NCBI GenBank assembly: GCA_945862505.1
Contig: CAMAYJ010000009.1
Location: 1-44,642, forward strand
Length of the DNA: 44,642 nucleotides
Reading direction: 5' to 3'
Source of the DNA: Bifidobacterium breve
GTDB lineage: Bacteria; Actinomycetota; Acidimicrobiia; Acidimicrobiales; Acidimicrobilacustridaceae
Under the pieces are notes generated by a model that had not been told where the DNA came from, made no database searches, and saw nothing but the letters and a program-made list of their open reading frames with translations. Below are positions 41,013 through 44,642 of the stretch, one piece after another (the stretch's first letter is position 1; each line of letters opens with the position of its first letter). The position numbers and the translations under genes are program-made.

Positions 41013-42464
41013 TCACGCGTGAATTTCTGGAACCCGTTCATTCCAGTTGCATGCACTCTCAAGTTCTGACGCAAGCCGAATGAGTACATCCTCACTACCG
41101 AATGCTGCAACCAATTGGATGCCGACGGGCAATCCGTCTTCTGTCCACCACAGCGGCAGCGAAATCGCCGGTTGTCCGGTGACATTGAACTGAGCGGTGT
41201 ACTGCATGATCGCCGTGACCCGACCTAGTCCTTCGACTGGATCACTAAGCCAACCGATCTTTGGTGGCGGGCTATTGAGCACTGGTGTGCAGAGGATGTC
41301 GTAGCCGTTTGGATTGAGTTCGTTCTTCCACCATGTGGCCATACGACGAGACCATTCCTGCTGCCAAAAGATTGCATTTAGATACTGAGGTGCGGTGAAA
41401 GAACGGCCGATTGTCGCAAACATCCAGTTTCGTTCTTCGACGTCTTCGCCGGTGATCTCGCGGCCGAGTTCGCGGCCCCATGTGTCGAGATCGTGAGCAA
41501 CGTGTGCTGCAATCACCGTCGTAAATGCGTCGGTGAATCGCGCATCGCCCATGGCTTCAGGGTGTGAGTCTTCGATCTTGTGCCCGAGTTGTTCGAGCAG
41601 GGACACAGCGAATCGGATTGCGTTTGTCATTTCACCGGATGTCTCAACGCCGGGAAGGAGTGGATGATCGAGGACACCGATCTTTAGCGAGCCGGGTTCG
41701 CGACCAACTTCAGCAGTAAGTGGGCCTGGGAGCGCTGGTGCTGCGTACGCATCACCCGGCATTGGTCCAGCAATTGCATCGAGAATTGCTGCTGTATCGC
41801 GCACCGTTCGCGTAACAACGCCATTGGTGGTTGAACCGGCCCAGGATTCACTAATGGCAGGTCCTAGAGGAACTCGACCACGCGTGGGTTTGAGCCCAAC
41901 GAGTCCGCATGCGCTCGCCGGAATTCGAATCGAACCGCCACCATCGCTGGCGTGAGCGGCAGGCACCATGAACGACGCGACCGCAGCCGCTGATCCGCCA
42001 GAGGAACCGCCTGTCGAATAGTCGGTGTTCCAAGGATTGAGGGTGGCGCCGTATGACTCGGGTTCGGTTGTGATGGTGGTGCCGAACTCTGGAGTGTTGG
42101 TTCGTCCAACGATCACAACGCCCGCTGCCCTCAGTCGTGAGGTGACGTAGTCGTCTCGATCGGAGATGTACCCAGCGTTTTTGAGAAACGAAGTGCCAGA
42201 GTGATGAGGGTCACCCACACTGCGAGTTTCGAGATCTTTGAGGAGAAAGGGCACGCCACGAAACGGGCCGTCGGGAAGTGCGCCTTCGGCTTCGTTCCGA
42301 GCCTTCTCGAATCGCTCATGGATAACAGCGTTGAGTGTTGGGTTGATCGCTTTGATGCGCGCTATCGCTGCATCAACGAGGTCTAGGGGTCGGACCTCGC
42401 CCGACTGGACGAGGTCAGCTTGCGCGGTGGCATCAAGTTGAGCGAAGTCGGAGGTTGAAGTCAT
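41013..42464 (-). CDS. amidase signature family protein
   Basis: A 483-residue amidase with a Ser-cisSer-Lys triad: Lys76 (PFLLKDLE), cis-Ser in [13 protein letters not shown] (Ser154/155) and nucleophile Ser178 ([24 protein letters not shown]). It hydrolyses a carboxamide, but the substrate is unknown; family members include nitrile-pathway and lactam amidases as well as GatA. No gatB/gatC genes are adjacent, so it is not obviously GatA. It is convergent with aqpZ and 39 bp downstream of the TetR-type gene. Confidence 0.93.
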   Translation of the reverse strand: MTSTSDFAQLDATAQADLVQSGEVRPLDLVDAAIARIKAINPTLNAVIHERFEKARNEAEGALPDGPFRGVPFLLKDLETRSVGDPHHSGTSFLKNAGYISDRDDYVTSRLRAAGVVIVGRTNTPEFGTTITTEPESYGATLNPWNTDYSTGGSSGGSAAAVASFMVPAAHASDGGGSIRIPASACGLVGLKPTRGRVPLGPAISESWAGSTTNGVVTRTVRDTAAILDAIAGPMPGDAYAAPALPGPLTAEVGREPGSLKIGVLDHPLLPGVETSGEMTNAIRFAVSLLEQLGHKIEDSHPEAMGDARFTDAFTTVIAAHVAHDLDTWGRELGREITGEDVEERNWMFATIGRSFTAPQYLNAIFWQQEWSRRMATWWKNELNPNGYDILCTPVLNSPPPKIGWLSDPVEGLGRVTAIMQYTAQFNVTGQPAISLPLWWTEDGLPVGIQLVAAFGSEDVLIRLASELESACNWNERVPEIHA

Positions 42465-42503
42465 CCTCGGAAACTATCGCTAGGAAATTACGCGTGCCGA
42501 TAG

Positions 42504-43742
42504 TCAGGCCGGCTGTGTTCGCATGACTTCCATCGCCATTGTGTAAAACGTGGTCGCTGCTTCTGGCTTGAGTTCAGGGAAGGCTGCGCAAACGACACCA
42601 GCCCCCACTGGGTTGACCGACAAAAACCACACTGCAGTTTCGGCGTCAATATCTGATCGGAGGAGTCCCTCGCCTTGGGCGTTCCTCACGAAATTTGCCA
42701 TATTGGCGAGCGTGGCCTCTTGAAGTGGTCCAACCACGGCGGCGACTCCGGGCTCGTGTCGTGATGCATCGCGCGCAGCGAGGCGAAGCCCACGGTTGTC
42801 TAACTCGGAGTTGTCATTTAAACGAACTATGAGGTCGTAAACCGCTGGATCTGAAATTGCCTGGGATGCTGCAAGCGTTTGAACGACGTCGAATCCGACG
42901 ATCTGAGCACCAGCGCTGAGTTTGTCGACGATGACCGCGTTCATGAGGCCCGCTTTTCCGTTAAAGCGGTTGTAGATGGCGCCACTTGTGAGTTGGGCTC
43001 GCCGCGCGATGTCAGCAACTGCCGCTGCGTGGTAGCCCTTCTCTGCAAAAATCTCAGCGGCTGAATTGACGAGAGCTTCATGGATTGCATCGTGCTCACA
43101 GTTTTCATGTTGTACAACAACGGGTGCATTTCGCACTTTGTTCGGACGCTCAGCAGGCAACGGGGTTGAGGGCGCAACGTTGGTCATGGCCAAGCGCATG
43201 AGTTCATTGATGGGTTTCGTGTAGCGCTTAGGCGGTTCGCTCACGAGTCCAACGACGTAGGTGCCAACCCAGCTCGAAGCCCGCATGAGTACTTGGATTA
43301 ATGGATCTTGATTGTCCCGCAACTCGCCGCGAGTAGCGGCCTTGTTGCGTTCGACGAGTGCGATATTTACGCGACGTCGGAGAAACCCGTACACCTGCTC
43401 ATGGAGAGAGGGAGTGTGGCGCGCGGCCAAGAGAAGTTCGGCTACAACGCCAAGTTGGTCAATGTTGAGCTTCGGTGGATCTGTTGAACCGGACCAGAAT
43501 GCGATCGCTTCTGCGTCTAATTGCGCGCCGAGTTCTGGTTCGATCCGCTCGACTATGAGTGCTTCGATAAGAGCTTCTTTGGTGGGGAATCTGTTGTAGA
43601 TCGCGCTCGTGGCAAACCCACAGATTTGGGCAATGGTGGTGAGCGCCATGGCGTCGTAGCCAACCCGAAGGAGCTCGGCGGCAGCCGCATCGAGGATTTC
43701 GATTCGAAGCTCTGCAGAGCGCTGGCGGCTGACTTTCACCAT
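42504..43742 (-). CDS. double TetR-family regulator (two TetR units fused)
   Basis: A 412-residue protein with two TetR N-terminal HTH domains: ALTTIAQICGFATSAIYNRFPTKEAL (about 33-58) and AAVADIARRAQLTSGAIYNRFNGKAGL (about 240-266). Each is followed by a helical ligand-binding-type region, and a linker at about 190-215 joins them. Normal TetR proteins are about 200 residues with one HTH, so this acts as a covalent dimer or a fusion of two repressors. It is one continuous frame. A 17-bp palindrome lies upstream. It probably controls the amidase or itself. Confidence 0.9.
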   Translation of the reverse strand: MVKVSRQRSAELRIEILDAAAAELLRVGYDAMALTTIAQICGFATSAIYNRFPTKEALIEALIVERIEPELGAQLDAEAIAFWSGSTDPPKLNIDQLGVVAELLLAARHTPSLHEQVYGFLRRRVNIALVERNKAATRGELRDNQDPLIQVLMRASSWVGTYVVGLVSEPPKRYTKPINELMRLAMTNVAPSTPLPAERPNKVRNAPVVVQHENCEHDAIHEALVNSAAEIFAEKGYHAAAVADIARRAQLTSGAIYNRFNGKAGLMNAVIVDKLSAGAQIVGFDVVQTLAASQAISDPAVYDLIVRLNDNSELDNRGLRLAARDASRHEPGVAAVVGPLQEATLANMANFVRNAQGEGLLRSDIDAETAVWFLSVNPVGAGVVCAAFPELKPEAATTFYTMAMEVMRTQPA

Positions 43743-43777
43743 GGTGGTTCGACCCTTCGTAAGGGATGATGAAGGAT

Positions 43778-43794
43778 CAAATAAAACTTATTTG
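43778..43794. promoter_or_regulatory. operator-like 17-bp palindrome upstream of the double TetR gene
   Basis: CAAATAA and TTATTTG are perfect 7-bp arms around AAC, AT-rich against a GC-rich background, 36 bp before the TetR-type start. It is a plausible self-binding site. The flanks GGA(T) and TCC extend the symmetry imperfectly. Confidence 0.6.
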
Positions 43795-43864
43795 TCCAAT
43801 AGACCTTGAACCATAATGCCAAAGAGCAGGTTGCGCGGTTTTTCTCTGCGGGTTCAGTTAGTAA

Positions 43865-44642
43865 TTAGGCGGGTTGACCCGTAATCGCCTGACCGCCGTG
43901 GCTGTCTCGCTTCACGCCACTTGGATCCTTGGCGATCGCTCCAGCAACAAAGACATACGAGATGCCCTGAGACATCTGCGCCGGCTTCTCGACGGTCGAT
44001 GTATCGGCGATCGTTGCAGGATCGAAAATGGTGATGTCGGCATCTGCGTCCATCTGCAGCCGACCTTTGCGGGCGAGCATCGGGACGCGGGTATCAAGGC
44101 GCTTTGCGGGCAGGATCGTGCACTTCGCAAGTGCGTCCATCAGTGAAAGCGCACCCATGTCACGTACATATGGTCCAAGGAGGCGAGAGAAACAACCGGC
44201 ACCGCGGGGATGGTTGTTGTTTGACGACTCAGGTATCGCGTCGGAGCCAACCAGCGACCATGGCGCGCTGAGTGCGGCATTGACATCCTCTTGCGGTATC
44301 GCATAGGCCACAACGAGTTTGTTTTGTGCTTGATATTTCTTGAACGATTCGGGCGTGAGACGTTCGGACGAGCCTGCGAGTTGCAGGTCGTTGTAGGAGA
44401 TGCGGAATCGCGATTGCCAGTCACCAGCGAAGCGGGCAGATCCGAGGTACGTGCCCCAGAATGTGTATGGGTAGAAGCATCCGGTGATGTCGAGGCCCTC
44501 GCTGCGGGCGGCATCGATTTTTGCGATGGCTTCAGGCATGACGTGCGTTGCCATCGAGGGAATGTGATCGACATGCAACGAGACGCCAGTTTGGCGGGCG
44601 ACGTTCAGTACTTCGTCAATCGCGTCAAGCGAGCTCTTTCCT
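43865..44642 (-). CDS. D-aminoacylase-like amidohydrolase, C-terminal part (5' end off window)
   Basis: The frame is open from the right edge to TAA at 43865, about 258 residues. The visible part begins KSSLDAIDEVLNVARQTGVS, then LHVDHIPS, DITGCFYPYTFWGTYLGS, LVGSDAIPESSNNNHPRGAGCFSRLLGPYVRD and the C-terminal beta domain LQMDADADITIFDPATI. These match N-acyl-D-amino acid deacylases. It keeps a His where the 23368 paralogue has none. The first visible codon with start potential (TTG 44578) is internal, not the real start. Confidence 0.9.
   Translation of the reverse strand, partial: GKSSLDAIDEVLNVARQTGVSLHVDHIPSMATHVMPEAIAKIDAARSEGLDITGCFYPYTFWGTYLGSARFAGDWQSRFRISYNDLQLAGSSERLTPESFKKYQAQNKLVVAYAIPQEDVNAALSAPWSLVGSDAIPESSNNNHPRGAGCFSRLLGPYVRDMGALSLMDALAKCTILPAKRLDTRVPMLARKGRLQMDADADITIFDPATIADTSTVEKPAQMSQGISYVFVAGAIAKDPSGVKRDSHGGQAITGQPA

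Noticed and set aside
41013-42464. GatA subunit of the tRNA amidotransferase
   Set aside because: No gatB or gatC gene is adjacent; the neighbours are aqpZ and a TetR-type regulator, so a general amidase is the safer call.
1-44642. CRISPR array or insertion sequence
   Set aside because: No regularly spaced repeats and no transposase frame with terminal inverted repeats were seen.

Overview
The window looks like a chromosome segment from a high-GC actinobacterium, most likely of the Acidimicrobiia. This rests on protein style and context: an NdgR/LtbR-type IclR regulator divergent from leuC, a short actinobacterial LeuB, an F420-type luciferase-like oxidoreductase, many SDRs and P450-type catabolic genes, and several promoters whose -10 box lies 6-8 nt before the start codon (leaderless mRNAs). 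No database search was possible, so the taxon is an inference.

Left third (1-15956), mostly housekeeping. leuC (running off the left edge) is divergent from its IclR regulator across a 21-bp near-palindrome, followed by an exopolyphosphatase. A greA/hydrolase pair reads leftward. A branched-chain amino acid operon leuB-ilvE-cimA-(unknown) starts with what looks like a complete ribosome-mediated attenuator: a 16-codon leader peptide ending Ile-Val-Ile-Ile-Arg, then mutually exclusive hairpins and a terminator. Then come an L,D-transpeptidase lipoprotein, gltX, a YdcF-like protein, tRNA-Gln(CTG), a LOG-family protein, a geranylgeranyl-reductase-like flavoprotein, an SDR and a SnoaL-like protein.

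Middle (15966-32323) is an accessory catabolic region: five SDRs in the window, a TauD-type dioxygenase, a kinase-like phosphotransferase, a DUF7064-like protein, a luciferase-like oxidoreductase, a D-aminoacylase-like amidohydrolase, a P450 and transporters. It includes a MarR/aminotransferase-fold/SDR operon in which the PLP enzyme has His in place of the catalytic Lys.

32453-38281 is the most interesting part: a compact integrated element of about 5.8 kb, bounded by a 14-bp direct repeat of the 3' end of tRNA-Glu(CTC). It carries a large serine recombinase, a small recombinase-associated protein, a MerR-like regulator with its own promoter/operator, a C5 DNA methyltransferase, an MvaI/BcnI-like restriction endonuclease and a small HTH protein. 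The att repeat lies inside the recombinase reading frame. If the element is closed into its circle (5815 bp), the recombinase continues in frame for 41 codons past the att start instead of the present 13, and its stop then overlaps the HTH gene start as ATGA. Integration therefore appears to cut the recombinase gene, re-tail it with codons from the tRNA, and disconnect the MerR-recombinase operon from the HTH-methyltransferase genes.

Right end (38458-44642): a class III nucleotide cyclase, an acyl-CoA thioesterase, an aquaporin with a strong terminator, an amidase, a regulator made of two fused TetR units, and the C-terminal part of a second D-aminoacylase-like amidohydrolase. No CRISPR array, rRNA or insertion sequence was seen, and no intergenic gap exceeds about 300 bp.
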